From NCBI RefSeq assembly GCF_000420505.1, contig NZ_ATVB01000003.1:1-64000 (forward strand): 64,000 bases of DNA. Reading direction: 5' to 3'. The position numbers were made by a program, and so were the translations under genes. This document shows, piece after piece, positions 1-8,444 of the stretch. Origin of the DNA: Alloscardovia omnicolens DSM 21503. Lineage in GTDB: Bacteria > Actinomycetota > Actinomycetes > Actinomycetales > Bifidobacteriaceae. A model generated the notes under the pieces. The model was given only the letters and a program-made list of their open reading frames with translations. It searched no databases and was not told where the DNA came from. How positions within the stretch are numbered: the stretch's first letter is position 1; every line of letters starts with the position of its first letter.

Positions 1-156
1 AGACCCAGTAGACGTATCCTGTTTCTTGTCTTTATCTGTCTGTTCAGTCGTTACCGCCGACGTATCCGACTCAGCAGAGACAGCCACAGCAGTACCCAAC
101 GGAGCAAACATAGCCACCGCAAGCACCGCAGATATAATCATCCTACGGATTTTCAT
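1..156 (-). CDS. Secreted or surface protein, N-terminal fragment (runs off window)
   Basis: Reading the minus strand from the ATG at 156, 52 codons stay open to the window edge. An AGGAGG-type ribosome binding site lies just upstream (161-170). The product begins MKIRR, then a hydrophobic run (MIISAVLAVAMFAPLG) and a signal-peptidase-I-like site around AVAVSA. A hydrophilic stretch rich in Thr, Ser, Asp and Lys follows, typical of a linker or exposed region. This shows an exported protein; the functional domain lies outside the window, so no function can be given. It could be a solute-binding lipoprotein without a lipobox, a cell-wall enzyme or a pilin-like protein. Confidence 0.7.
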   Translation of the reverse strand, partial: MKIRRMIISAVLAVAMFAPLGTAVAVSAESDTSAVTTEQTDKDKKQDTSTGS

Positions 157-294
157 CTTCCTCTCCTCCTCTATACCTCGTAGAGAAAATACATTCCGCG
201 TAGAACCAGTTTCTCTTAAAGCTAGTCCACACAGACCTAGCTTTAGGTTATCAAAACGAACAAGACAAAACTCTAGAAATTCTCATGACGTCGA

Positions 295-336
295 GAAAAA
301 AGAAACATCGCTTCCCCTTTATTTCAAGGGAAAGCG
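295..336 (-). terminator. Rho-independent terminator after tRNA-Ala operon
   Basis: An inverted repeat (arms 309-319 and 326-336, one mismatch) is followed on the minus strand by a T-rich tract (complement of 295-305). It lies directly 3' of the tRNA-Ala and probably ends the operon that starts with the HAD gene near 3869. Confidence 0.7.
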
Positions 337-347
337 CTGTTATTTTG

Positions 348-420
348 TGGAGCTAACGGGATTCGAACCCGTGACCCCCTGCATGCCATGCAGATGCGCT
401 ACCAGCTGCGCCATAGCCCC
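348..420 (-). tRNA. tRNA-Ala (anticodon GGC)
   Basis: The minus strand gives a 73-nt cloverleaf without encoded CCA. The acceptor arm GGGGCTA pairs with TAGCTCC (one G-U), the T arm contains GGGTTCGAATCCC, and the anticodon loop ATGGCAT carries GGC within a TCTGC/GCAGG stem. The discriminator base is A, as expected for alanine. It sits 67 nt after the histidine phosphatase gene and is followed by a terminator, so it may be cotranscribed. Confidence 0.95.
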
Positions 421-487
421 AAAGCCTTTTACACTATACACAAAGGTGCGAAAAAGTGCAACCAACCTGTGTCATGCAAGCAAAAGC

Positions 488-1237
488 CTAAATCTGCGGA
501 TTATTCCAATCCCCGCGATAAGCAGCGACCGGACCATGCGCGTAATCAATCAAACGGTAGCGTTCGCTACCATCAGGCATATCGAAAAGCATCAGACGCG
601 TCCAAAAACCGTTAGACATGCTCACGAGATCCGCGAAATCATCGTGAAAATCGCTCCACCCCATCAGCGTGTTCACGGTCTGGTTAATCCACGCGCCATG
701 CGAAAACACAAAAAGCTCAGTATCGGAATCAACGCGATGCGCCCACTCGTTTACTGCTTGCGCGCCACGAGCACCCACAACATCTTTAGGCTCTGCCCCA
801 TGGTTGAGCTCACCATTTCCAAAGTTGCGCCAGCTTTCGAAATCTTGCGGCCAACGCTCCTTCATCTCAGAAACAGGCATGCCCTCAAGCTCGCCAAAAT
901 TGCGCTCCTGCACACGCTCATCAACATGCACATCCAAACCGAGCGTATCGGCAAAAGCGTGCGCAGTTTCCTGAGCGCGACCCAACGTGGAGGCCACAAC
1001 TAACTGTTTGCGCTCTGGCTGAGAATCAACGTAGAGAGAACGCAAATCTTCTGCAGTGCGCGCAACCTGCCAGCGACCAATCTCGTCAAGAGGAATATCA
1101 ATCTGACCTTGCAAGCGGTGCTCAGCGTTATACTGCGTGCGGCCGTGACGAACAAGCGTCACAAAGCGTGCGTGATGTGCAAAACCCTGCGAGCTAGCCG
1201 TAATATCGTTCAGCGCGGATTCTTTTGCAGACGTCAT
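488..1237 (-). CDS. Histidine phosphatase family protein (phosphoglycerate-mutase-like)
   Basis: A 249-residue protein with the RHG catalytic motif of the histidine phosphatase superfamily at residues 30-32 (LVRHGRTQYN). A conserved Arg lies in STLGRAQETA, a Glu-rich segment in QERNFGELEG, and the second catalytic His in FVFSHGAW near the C terminus. The open frame extends to 1339, but that would overlap rsfS, so the ATG at 1237, 10 nt after the rsfS stop, is preferred. The family covers cofactor-dependent phosphoglycerate mutases and many broad phosphatases; the sequence does not settle the substrate. It is the last protein gene of the HAD-glmU-rsfS operon. Confidence 0.85.
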   Translation of the reverse strand: MTSAKESALNDITASSQGFAHHARFVTLVRHGRTQYNAEHRLQGQIDIPLDEIGRWQVARTAEDLRSLYVDSQPERKQLVVASTLGRAQETAHAFADTLGLDVHVDERVQERNFGELEGMPVSEMKERWPQDFESWRNFGNGELNHGAEPKDVVGARGAQAVNEWAHRVDSDTELFVFSHGAWINQTVNTLMGWSDFHDDFADLVSMSNGFWTRLMLFDMPDGSERYRLIDYAHGPVAAYRGDWNNPQI

Positions 1238-1247
1238 AAAACTCGCT

Positions 1248-1637
1248 CTACTCTGCGTCTTCTGTATCCACGTGCTCAGGAAGCTGCAGATCGATGCGTG
1301 GGCACTGGCTCCACAAGCGTTCCAAATCGTAGAAGTCACGCGAATCCTGATCCATCACGTGCACCACGATATCACCAAAATCAAGCAGCACCCACTGGCC
1401 TTCATCCAAGCCTTCGCGTTCACGAGGGTTAGTACTCAACTGCAGGTGCATCTGCTTTTCTACTTCCTCAGCAATAGACAGCACGTGGCGAGGTGAAGAG
1501 CCAGTAGCAATCAGAAAAATATCTGTTAAGCCTAAAGTTTCAGATACGTCGAAGGCGACAATATCTGCGCCCTTCATCTCGTCTGCACCAGCGGCAGCAA
1601 TTCGTGCTGCGTCAATAGATTCTTTAAAAGCTGTCAC
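1248..1637 (-). CDS. rsfS: Ribosomal silencing factor RsfS (Iojap/DUF143)
   Basis: A 129-residue protein matching the Iojap family. This family binds ribosomal protein uL14 on the large subunit and blocks subunit joining when nutrients are scarce. The conserved core is visible in ADIVAFDVSETLGLTDIFLI, GSSPRHVLSIAEEVEK, and WVLLDFGDIVVHVMDQDSR followed by FYDLERLW. The start is GTG at 1637 with AAAGGA upstream. It lies 15 nt after glmU and 10 nt before the phosphatase gene, so it is cotranscribed. rsfS next to a phosphoglycerate-mutase-like gene and near nadD is common in actinobacteria. Confidence 0.93.
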   Translation of the reverse strand: MTAFKESIDAARIAAAGADEMKGADIVAFDVSETLGLTDIFLIATGSSPRHVLSIAEEVEKQMHLQLSTNPREREGLDEGQWVLLDFGDIVVHVMDQDSRDFYDLERLWSQCPRIDLQLPEHVDTEDAE

Positions 1638-1652
1638 GTGTTATCCTTTAGT

Positions 1653-3053
1653 TTATTTTGACGACTTTTCGTCGCGTTCCCACTGTGGTTTCCAATTTTC
1701 TACTGTATGTTGAGTATTTTCGGAATACACCATGGCATCTGCTGGCACGTCGTGGCGCACAACCGAACCCGAGCCAGTCGTTACGTTATCGCCCACCGTT
1801 ACTGGAGCAACAAACATATTGCCCGCACCCACATGCACATGCGCGCCAATCTCAGTATGATGCTTATGCACACCATCGTAGTTCGCGGTAATAGTGCCAC
1901 CACCAATATTGGTGTGATGCGCCACATGAGCATCGCCCACATAGCTCAAATGTGGAACCTTCGTACCTTCATCAATATGAGCATTCTTCATTTCCACAAA
2001 AGCACCCGCCTTCGTATGTGCTGCAAGCTCATTACCTGGACGCAAATACGTCCATGGGCCAATCGTTGCTTCCTCGCCGATATGAGTCTTCTCGATGCGA
2101 GAACGCTCAACAGTGGCACCACGCTCAATAGCAGCATTAATCAGCGTTGTATCTGGGCCAATTACTGCATGAGCGGCTACGCGAGTATTACCTTGCAGAT
2201 AAGAACCTGGCAAAATAACAGCATCAGCTTCTAACTGCACGTCATCCTCAATCCATGTAGTATCCGGATCGAGAATAGATACGCCCTGACGCATCCAATA
2301 CTCACAAACTTCTTGATTATGCGCTTTCGCTAACTTCGATAATTGCACACGGTCGTTTACGCCTTCAACGCGCAAAGGATTATCAACAGTAACAATACCG
2401 ACCGTACCCATTTCGCGCGCATACGCTAAGGCATCTGTTAAATAGAACTCTTGCTGAGCATTTGATGACTTGAGCTTTTCGATGGACTGCGCTAAAACTT
2501 GAGCATCGAAAGCGTAAACAGAGGTATTAACCTCATGAACAGCAAGCTCTTTCTCAGAACCATCTTTCTGCTCAACGATACGAATGAATCCGCCAGCAGA
2601 GTCACGAATAATACGTCCATAACCGAACGGATTATCCAAAACGCAGCTCAAAATAGTAGCAACGTTTTCACTTTTTTCATGTTCGCGCACTAAAGAGGTC
2701 AAAGTGTTACCGTCCAGCATTGGCATATCGCCTGCTGTAATAAGGATTGTGCCCTTATCTGCCCCGTTGTCTCGCAACTCGTTCATCGCGCACTGCACGG
2801 CGCGACCGGTTCCAGGAAGCTCATCCTGCTGCACGATAACGGCGTTCTGATTATAGGTGAGCGCTGCTTCGGCAACTTTTTGAGCTTGATGGCGCACTAC
2901 AACAGCAATCGATGATGGTTGGGTAGCTTGAACTGCCAGCATGACGCGCTGTAAGAAAGTTTTTCCTGCTAAAGCATGCAATACTTTCGGCGTGGCTGAC
3001 TTCATACGAGTGCCTTCACCGGCGGCTAATACGACTGCTGCTGTAATACTCAT
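1653..3053 (-). CDS. glmU: Bifunctional GlmU: glucosamine-1-P acetyltransferase / GlcNAc-1-P uridyltransferase
   Basis: A 466-residue protein close to the usual 455-480 length. The N-terminal nucleotidyltransferase domain shows LAAGEGTRMKS near residue 9. The C-terminal half shows isoleucine-rich hexapeptide repeats of a left-handed beta-helix, and the acetyltransferase signature ANYDGVHKHHTEIG. GlmU makes UDP-GlcNAc for peptidoglycan: it acetylates glucosamine-1-phosphate and then attaches UMP. ATG start at 3053 with AGGATT upstream. It follows the HAD gene by 12 nt and precedes rsfS by 15 nt, so it is the middle gene of one operon. Confidence 0.96.
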   Translation of the reverse strand: MSITAAVVLAAGEGTRMKSATPKVLHALAGKTFLQRVMLAVQATQPSSIAVVVRHQAQKVAEAALTYNQNAVIVQQDELPGTGRAVQCAMNELRDNGADKGTILITAGDMPMLDGNTLTSLVREHEKSENVATILSCVLDNPFGYGRIIRDSAGGFIRIVEQKDGSEKELAVHEVNTSVYAFDAQVLAQSIEKLKSSNAQQEFYLTDALAYAREMGTVGIVTVDNPLRVEGVNDRVQLSKLAKAHNQEVCEYWMRQGVSILDPDTTWIEDDVQLEADAVILPGSYLQGNTRVAAHAVIGPDTTLINAAIERGATVERSRIEKTHIGEEATIGPWTYLRPGNELAAHTKAGAFVEMKNAHIDEGTKVPHLSYVGDAHVAHHTNIGGGTITANYDGVHKHHTEIGAHVHVGAGNMFVAPVTVGDNVTTGSGSVVRHDVPADAMVYSENTQHTVENWKPQWERDEKSSK

Positions 3054-3065
3054 TCTGTGTGAATC

Positions 3066-3869
3066 CTACTCTTCTACTTCTTCTACAACGCCAGACTCTG
3101 CGATAGGAATAAGATCTGCGATGGAGTTAACCACGTGGCTTGGGCGGAATGGATAATCCTCCACCTGATCCTTCTGTGTTACACCGGTGAGGGTAAGGAA
3201 GGTATGCAAACCAGCTTCTACACCTGCAATAACGTCGGTATCCATGCGATCACCAATCATTGCAGTGTTGGCAGAGTGGCCACCTACGCGGTTCAAAGCG
3301 GTACGGAACATAATTGGGTTTGGCTTACCAATGAAGTATGGTTCGCGACCTGTTACATTCGTAATCAACGCCGCAACCGCACCTGTGGATGGCAAAATAC
3401 CCTGGTCGCTTGGACCAGCATTATCTGGATTCGTGCAAATGAAGCGTGCGCCATCCAAGATCAAACGGATAGCAGTCGTAATTGCTTCAAACGAGTAGTT
3501 GCGCGTCTCACCCAAAATCACGTAATCCGGGTTGCGATCAGACAAAATGTAGCCTGCCTCATGCAAAGCGGTCGTCAAGCCTGCCTCGCCAATCACATAT
3601 GCCGAACCGCGAGGAATAGTCTGCGAAACAAACTGTGCGGTTGCTAAAGCGGAAGTCCAAATATTTTCTTCTGGAATTTCAATGCCCGACAACTTCAAAC
3701 GTGCAGACAAGTCACGAGGAGTATACATAGGATTATTGGTGAGCACCAAGAAATTGCGATCGTTATCGCGCAATGTCTTAATAAAATCGGCTGCACCCGG
3801 CAATGCACGTTGTTCGTGAACAAGCACACCATCCATGTCTGTGAGCCATGTATTGATTTGTACAGTCAC
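3066..3869 (-). CDS. HAD-IIA family hydrolase (NagD-like phosphatase)
   Basis: A 267-residue protein with HAD motif I DMDGVL at residues 11-16 (Asp nucleophile), motif II in VLTNNPMYTPRDLSARL, and motif III/IV in IGDRMDTDVIAG. The large cap domain between motifs II and III is the IIA type, as in NagD and p-nitrophenyl phosphatase-like proteins. The substrate is unknown; sugar phosphates or nucleotides are typical. The start is GTG at 3869 with AAAGG upstream. It heads the operon with glmU. A perfect dyad (TGTACAGT/ACTGTACA) covers the start codon, which could be regulatory. Confidence 0.88.
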   Translation of the reverse strand: MTVQINTWLTDMDGVLVHEQRALPGAADFIKTLRDNDRNFLVLTNNPMYTPRDLSARLKLSGIEIPEENIWTSALATAQFVSQTIPRGSAYVIGEAGLTTALHEAGYILSDRNPDYVILGETRNYSFEAITTAIRLILDGARFICTNPDNAGPSDQGILPSTGAVAALITNVTGREPYFIGKPNPIMFRTALNRVGGHSANTAMIGDRMDTDVIAGVEAGLHTFLTLTGVTQKDQVEDYPFRPSHVVNSIADLIPIAESGVVEEVEE

Positions 3870-3875
3870 TGTACA
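3859..3875. promoter_or_regulatory. Perfect 8-bp dyad over HAD start codon
   Basis: TGTACAGTCACTGTACA is an inverted repeat with a single-base centre. It overlaps the GTG start of the HAD gene, so it could be an operator or an RNA hairpin that hides the start. I know of no matching named operator; chance is possible. Confidence 0.35.
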
Positions 3876-3898
3876 CGACCTTTCTATTGTTATTTATA

Positions 3899-3938
3899 TA
3901 AAAAAGCCGACGTCGCAGACCACGCTGGACGCCGGCTT
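3899..3938 (-). terminator. Rho-independent terminator after tRNA-Gln
   Basis: The minus strand reads AAGCCGGCGTC, a loop, GACGTCGGCTT, then TTTTTT. The 11-bp stem has one G-U pair. It lies just 3' of tRNA-Gln and just upstream of the HAD-glmU operon, separating the two units. Confidence 0.88.
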
Positions 3939-3946
3939 CCCAGCAG

Positions 3947-4017
3947 CTCCCCCACCTGGATTCGAACCAAGACTAAGGGTTCCAAAGACCCGTGTGCTGC
4001 CATTACACCATGGGGGA
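3947..4017 (-). tRNA. tRNA-Gln (anticodon TTG)
   Basis: The minus strand gives a 71-nt cloverleaf: acceptor TCCCCCA/TGGGGGA with discriminator G, a T arm containing TTGGTTCGAATCCAG, and the anticodon loop CTTTGGA carrying TTG on a CGGGT/ACCCT stem. No CCA is encoded. It stands alone between prs and the HAD-glmU operon with its own terminator. Confidence 0.95.
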
Positions 4018-4219
4018 ATATCCACTAGAGAACTGTACCACAGGATAGAAACTTCTGTAACACACATGTCGAAATTCTCGTGGAAGTATTTAATTTTAGC
4101 GGTTTTTAAGCGTTTTAGCGCGTTAAAACGGTTTCGAGGTTGCGCTGTGAGCATGAAGCGTGTTGCACAATCTCTAAAGCACAAACGCTACGCACAACCT
4201 CTCTAGCCGTCATACGTCT

Positions 4220-5233
4220 TTAGCCGAACTGGAACTGACCCTGGTGATGTGTTGGATAATTATTAAACACATTCGCCATAGAGGTATCTTCGAATACCGC
4301 TCGAATACCAGAAGCCAAAAGTGGCGCAATACTTAAAACAGTTAAGCCATCCCAACGCTTTTCCTGAGGAACAGGAACAGTATTAGTAATAACTACTTCA
4401 CGTGCACCGCAGTTCTTCAAACGCTCTACAGCAGGATCAGAAAGCACACCGTGTGTTGCCACAACAGTTACAGACTTTGCTCCTGCGTTCATAATCACAT
4501 GGCAAGCTTCAGCAATAGTGCCGCCAGTATCAATCAAATCGTCTACAAGCACGCAATCCTTGCCTTCAACCTCACCCACTACGCGGTTAGCCACAGCATG
4601 ATTTGGACGAGTAATATCGCGAGTCTTGTGCACGAAGGACAATGGTGCGCCACCCAGGCGCTGTGCCCACTGCTCAGCTACCTTAATACGACCTGCATCT
4701 GGAGAGACCACAGCAACATTAGATAAATCGAGGCAGTCGCGCACATAATCAACCAGAACAGGCATGGCCTGAAGATGATCTACAGGACCATCGAAGAAAC
4801 CCTGAGACTGTGCTGCATGCAAATCCACAGACATAATGCGATCTGCACCTGCTGTGTGCAAAAGATCGAAAACGAGACGTGAAGAAATAGGTTCACGACC
4901 CTGATGCTTCTTATCCTGACGAGAATAAGGCATCAATGGGCATACTGCAGTAATGGAATTTGCAGAAGCACGCTTAAGAGCATCAATCATAATAAGATGC
5001 TCCATAATAAACTTGTTCGTTGGTTGTGTTGCAGTTTGCAGAACGAAAACATCTGCGCCACGAACAGATTGCGTATAGCGAATATACATTTCACCATTGG
5101 CAAAGTCGTATTGCGTAGTTTCGAGAACATCAACACCAAGTTCTTCTGCTACATCTTTGGCCAATTTAGGGTGGGAACGACCCGTTACCAAAATGAGATT
5201 CTTATCAGGCTTGCCTTCGAGGACTGCGCTCAC
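4220..5233 (-). CDS. prs: Ribose-phosphate pyrophosphokinase (PRPP synthase)
   Basis: A 337-residue protein that makes PRPP from ribose-5-phosphate and ATP for nucleotide, NAD, His and Trp synthesis. It shows the PRPP synthase signature in DLHAAQSQGFFDGP and the PRPP-binding loop VLVDDLIDTGGTI. The frame opens at a TTG (5248), but GTG at 5233 begins SAVLEGKPDKN as in other bifidobacteria and has GGTTGGAG five nt upstream, so 5233 is preferred. The sequence between prs and nadD holds three phased 10-bp repeats (5354-5385) that may control prs. A long imperfect inverted repeat at 4137-4204 follows the stop and may end the transcript. Confidence 0.94.
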   Translation of the reverse strand: MSAVLEGKPDKNLILVTGRSHPKLAKDVAEELGVDVLETTQYDFANGEMYIRYTQSVRGADVFVLQTATQPTNKFIMEHLIMIDALKRASANSITAVCPLMPYSRQDKKHQGREPISSRLVFDLLHTAGADRIMSVDLHAAQSQGFFDGPVDHLQAMPVLVDYVRDCLDLSNVAVVSPDAGRIKVAEQWAQRLGGAPLSFVHKTRDITRPNHAVANRVVGEVEGKDCVLVDDLIDTGGTIAEACHVIMNAGAKSVTVVATHGVLSDPAVERLKNCGAREVVITNTVPVPQEKRWDGLTVLSIAPLLASGIRAVFEDTSMANVFNNYPTHHQGQFQFG

Positions 5234-5353
5234 AGTAACTCCAACCAATTGATGGACAACATTGCTTTTATGGTAACCGCCAATATTGACACTTGAGAGT
5301 ACTCGAGTTTTGCGTTGAAAACACGATGAAAATGGGTGAACACAAGCTCAGAT

Positions 5354-5385
5354 GAACACGTTAAGAACACGTTAGGAACACGTGG
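5354..5385. repeat. Three phased GAACACGTTA repeats upstream of prs
   Basis: GAACACGTTA occurs at 5354 and 5365, and GAACACGTGG at 5376. The 11-bp period places all copies on about the same face of the helix, which is typical of cooperative protein binding. The array lies about 120 bp before the prs start and after the nadD stop. Confidence 0.6.
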
Positions 5386-5481
5386 AGAAGTATGCGTTCC
5401 TCTAGGGCGGCAAGACTGTATAAGCTCGTTATATCTGCTCTTAGAACGCTCGTAAGTTTTAGCGCTCTCCTGCGTAATCTC

Positions 5482-6231
5482 CTAAACGCTCTCCTGCGCT
5501 TGAGATAAATACAAACCGTGTTTCGTAATATATTGCACCACGCCATCTGGTACCAAATACCACACTGGCTCTCCACGGCTAGACCGACGGCGAATATCTG
5601 TAGAAGAAATAGCCAAAGCAGGAATTTCAATCACGTCCACAACACCATCGGGAACATTTAAACTATTCGTATCCATAGCGTATCCAGGGCGCGTTACTCC
5701 TACGAAATGTGCCAAAGACCACATGTCGTCAGCATCTTTCCACTTCATAATTTCTGCCAATGCGTCCGCACCAGTAATAAAGAAAAGCTCAGCATCAGGA
5801 CGCATAGTTCGAATATCGCGCAAAGTATCAATGGTATAGGTAATACCTGGACGATCAATATCTACACGCGAAACAGTAAAGCTAGGGTTAGATGCCGTGG
5901 CAATAACCGTCATCAGGTAACGATCTTCTGGGTTAGTTACCACTTTATTTTGTTTGAAAACAGGACGCCCTGTTGGAACGAAAATAACTTCATCTAAATC
6001 GTATACCCACGCAACCTCTGAAGCAGCAACCAAGTGACCGTTATGAATAGGATCAAAAGTGCCACCCATAATGCCCACACGAGGATGTTCATGGATACGT
6101 CCGCGCTTTGACCTCTTTTTAAGAGCTAAGCGAGACGGATCATTTAATCGAGACGTAATTTGAGACATAGATCGCATGTCTGCAGTATCCACCGTATGAA
6201 CTTTTTCAGTCTTTTCGGTCGTAGATGTCAT
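5482..6231 (-). CDS. nadD: Nicotinate-nucleotide adenylyltransferase
   Basis: A 249-residue protein with the nucleotidyltransferase signature [15 protein letters not shown], whose HxGH is the adenylation motif, and the second ATP-binding motif ISSTDIRRR near the C terminus. NadD joins nicotinate mononucleotide to AMP in NAD synthesis. The first ~50 residues are a hydrophilic extension ending in a Lys/Arg cluster before the Rossmann core starts at PRVGIMGG; most NadD proteins are about 190-220 residues. ATG at 6231 with AAGGAT upstream. It follows the unknown gene by 21 nt in the proA operon. Confidence 0.93.
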   Translation of the reverse strand: MTSTTEKTEKVHTVDTADMRSMSQITSRLNDPSRLALKKRSKRGRIHEHPRVGIMGGTFDPIHNGHLVAASEVAWVYDLDEVIFVPTGRPVFKQNKVVTNPEDRYLMTVIATASNPSFTVSRVDIDRPGITYTIDTLRDIRTMRPDAELFFITGADALAEIMKWKDADDMWSLAHFVGVTRPGYAMDTNSLNVPDGVVDVIEIPALAISSTDIRRRSSRGEPVWYLVPDGVVQYITKHGLYLSQAQESV

Positions 6232-6252
6232 AGAGAGGATAATCCTTATATA

Positions 6253-6825
6253 TTATTTCTTTTCAGTGCCGTTAGTAGCGTCTGTTTCAGCTTGATTATT
6301 GCTGTTTTCGCTGCTGTTCGCGTTATCAGCAGCCTCTTCGTCCGCGCGTAACTGCTCTTCTTCATCCCACTGACGTTGCACATAACGGCGGATTTCTGCG
6401 TACGTTGGCAACAGGAAGTCTGGTTGATACGCTTTGCGTACACGCGCAACGTATTCGCTGATATGAATAAGTGTATCCGCCATACGCGCTGCATCACCGT
6501 TAAGTTCTGCTTCGCGGAAAACGACGATGCGCTTTTCCAGCTCCATAACCAGTTCTGCTACGTTCTCTATATTCTGAGCATCTTGCACATCGTTTGCATC
6601 ATTATCTGGCCAGCCAATGAGCACTGCATCGGAATATTCCAAAGCACTACGCTCCTCTACCCCAGCAATACCATCTTCAATAGCTACAACGAAAACGTAA
6701 CGCACAGTACTTAAACGTTCAGAAGCTACACGCAGCAGGGTGCGAGGGTTCTCCTGCTCAGCCACAATAAGAATATCCGCGCTCGCTAGCATATCGTTTG
6801 CCTGAGTTTTCTCGTTCAGAGTCAT
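6253..6825 (-). CDS. Conserved hypothetical protein between proA and nadD
   Basis: A 190-residue soluble protein that I do not recognise. The frame extends to 6861 inside proA, but ATG at 6825 ([11 protein letters not shown]) overlaps the proA TAA by one base (TAATG), a coupling arrangement. The N-terminal ~90 residues look like an alpha/beta fold with predicted strands ADILIVAE, VRYVFVVAI and SDAVLIGWP. The middle is helical, and the last ~30 residues are a disordered acidic and Asn-rich tail. There are no membrane segments and no catalytic motif I can name. Its position suggests coexpression with proline and NAD synthesis, not a defined role. Confidence 0.8.
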   Translation of the reverse strand: MTLNEKTQANDMLASADILIVAEQENPRTLLRVASERLSTVRYVFVVAIEDGIAGVEERSALEYSDAVLIGWPDNDANDVQDAQNIENVAELVMELEKRIVVFREAELNGDAARMADTLIHISEYVARVRKAYQPDFLLPTYAEIRRYVQRQWDEEEQLRADEEAADNANSSENSNNQAETDATNGTEKK

Positions 6826-8210
6826 TATGCACGCACCTGTCCTGTGCCGTAACCTACCCAATGAGTAGTTGTTAATTCTTTCAATCCCATTGGGCCGCGC
6901 ACATGCATTTTCTGCGTGGAAATCCCCAATTCGGCGCCGAATCCAAACATTCCTCCATCGGTAAAGCGCGTGGAGGCATTGACCATAATCACAGCAGAAT
7001 TTACAGTGCGTGTAAACTGCTCAATAATAGAATAATCTTCGCTCATAATAGCTTCAGTATGTCCGGTCGAATGAGCGTTAATATGCGCCACAGCTTCCTG
7101 CACACTATCGACCACGTGAATGCCGAGTATATAGTCTAAGTACTCTGTATCCCAATCTTCATCGGTGGCATGCTGTGCTTCATAGCCGGCAGCAGTTAAA
7201 ATCTCAAAGGCACGTTGGTCTGCACGCAAACTCACATTAAACTCTTTCAAAACCTGGGCGGCGGCAGGTAAGAAATCAGCGGCTACGTCAGCATGCACAA
7301 GAAGTTTTTCAGCAGCATTGCACACGCCCACTCGCTGCGTTTTAGCATTGACCAAAATAGGCAATGCCTTAGCAAAATCAGCACTGGAATCTATATAAAT
7401 ATGCACATTGCCAGCGCCCGTTTCAATCACAGGAACAGTAGCGTTATTCGACACATATTGAATCAGACCAGTACTACCGCGAGGCACCAGCAAATCCACA
7501 TAGCCACGCGCCTTCATAAGATCCTGAGCGCCTTCACGACCATAAGAATCTACAGAACTGACAGCATCTGCACTAATTCCCTGTTCTTCCAACACTTCTT
7601 GCACAATGGCAATAGTGGCAGCATTCGTACGCTCTGCCGCATGACCGCCACGCACAATAACAGCATTGCCTGACTTAAGACACAAGCCAATCACGTCCAC
7701 TGTTACATTTGGACGAGCCTCATAAATCATACCCACAACACCCATAGGTACGCGCGACTGCACTAAACGCATACCGTTTTCCATAGTTATGCCATGCACA
7801 ACCTCGCCCACAGGATCCGGCAAAGCAATAACTGTGCGCAAACCTTCCACACTGGCATGCACACGCTGAGCATTAAAGAGCAGACGATCGAGCAAACCTT
7901 CGCTCATGCCCTCTGCTCGAGCCGCTTGCATATCTAAGGCGTTTGCCTGCTCAATACGCTCGGCTTGGGCATCTAATGCATCACACACTGCTGCCAGCAC
8001 TGTGTTTTTCTGATGTGTGGTCATGGTGTCGAGGGCGCGTTGCGCTTTTCGGGCGCGGGTTGCCAGGTCTTGGACGGCGCGCTGGGTTTGGTCTGCGGCA
8101 GTTTGGGTTTGGGCGTTCCCAGCTACAAGATTTTCGTCGGTTCCGCTCGAGCTAAAGTCAGCGCGAGAACCAGCCTGCGAGTCAGCTGCAGATTCAAAAG
8201 TGTCAGTCAT
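6825..8210 (-). CDS. proA: Glutamate-5-semialdehyde dehydrogenase (gamma-glutamyl phosphate reductase)
   Basis: A 461-residue ProA, which reduces gamma-glutamyl phosphate with NADPH in proline synthesis. Family features include the NAD(P)-binding and substrate segment [30 protein letters not shown], and the catalytic Cys in [12 protein letters not shown]. The frame opens at a GTG (8255) with no ribosome site; the ATG at 8210 (MTDTFES) is more likely. About 45 residues of acidic, Ser-rich sequence precede the conserved domain, so even this start gives a longer N terminus than usual. It is transcribed divergently from thrC, with tandem repeats between them. proB is not in the window. Confidence 0.93.
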   Translation of the reverse strand: MTDTFESAADSQAGSRADFSSSGTDENLVAGNAQTQTAADQTQRAVQDLATRARKAQRALDTMTTHQKNTVLAAVCDALDAQAERIEQANALDMQAARAEGMSEGLLDRLLFNAQRVHASVEGLRTVIALPDPVGEVVHGITMENGMRLVQSRVPMGVVGMIYEARPNVTVDVIGLCLKSGNAVIVRGGHAAERTNAATIAIVQEVLEEQGISADAVSSVDSYGREGAQDLMKARGYVDLLVPRGSTGLIQYVSNNATVPVIETGAGNVHIYIDSSADFAKALPILVNAKTQRVGVCNAAEKLLVHADVAADFLPAAAQVLKEFNVSLRADQRAFEILTAAGYEAQHATDEDWDTEYLDYILGIHVVDSVQEAVAHINAHSTGHTEAIMSEDYSIIEQFTRTVNSAVIMVNASTRFTDGGMFGFGAELGISTQKMHVRGPMGLKELTTTHWVGYGTGQVRA

Positions 8211-8338
8211 AGTCTCATTGTATGCAATGGCTGGCACATTGAGGGCAGTACTCACGGTAAAATTGAGACATTATTCTTATAATTCTTCTAAGAGCTCATT
8301 CAAGTGGCAATATTAAGAAGACTAAGGGAAAATGACGA

Positions 8339-8421
8339 GATTAAAAGTAATCGACTAGATTAAAAGTAATCGCGTGAACGACCGAGAATAAACGTAGACA
8401 CATAGTCACGTAGACACATAG
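8339..8421. repeat. Two pairs of tandem repeats in proA-thrC divergent promoter region
   Basis: GATTAAAAGTAATC, itself a dyad, occurs at 8339-8352 and 8358-8371 with a 19-bp period. ACGTAGACACATAG then occurs at 8392-8405 and 8408-8421 with a 16-bp period. Both lie in the 234-bp gap between the divergent starts of proA and thrC, where operators are expected. Confidence 0.6.
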
Positions 8422-8444
8422 ACACTTAGAGTGAAAGGCAAATC

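Noticed and set aside
26-1003. Long plus-strand open frame of 325 codons
   Set aside because: It runs antisense through the tRNA-Ala and the histidine phosphatase gene, lacks a ribosome site and has no domain; it is a shadow.
4137-4204. Inverted repeat after prs as a terminator
   Set aside because: Arms GAGGTTG/CAACCTC and AGCGT/ACGCT pair with several bulges and no T tract; too weak to list as a terminator.
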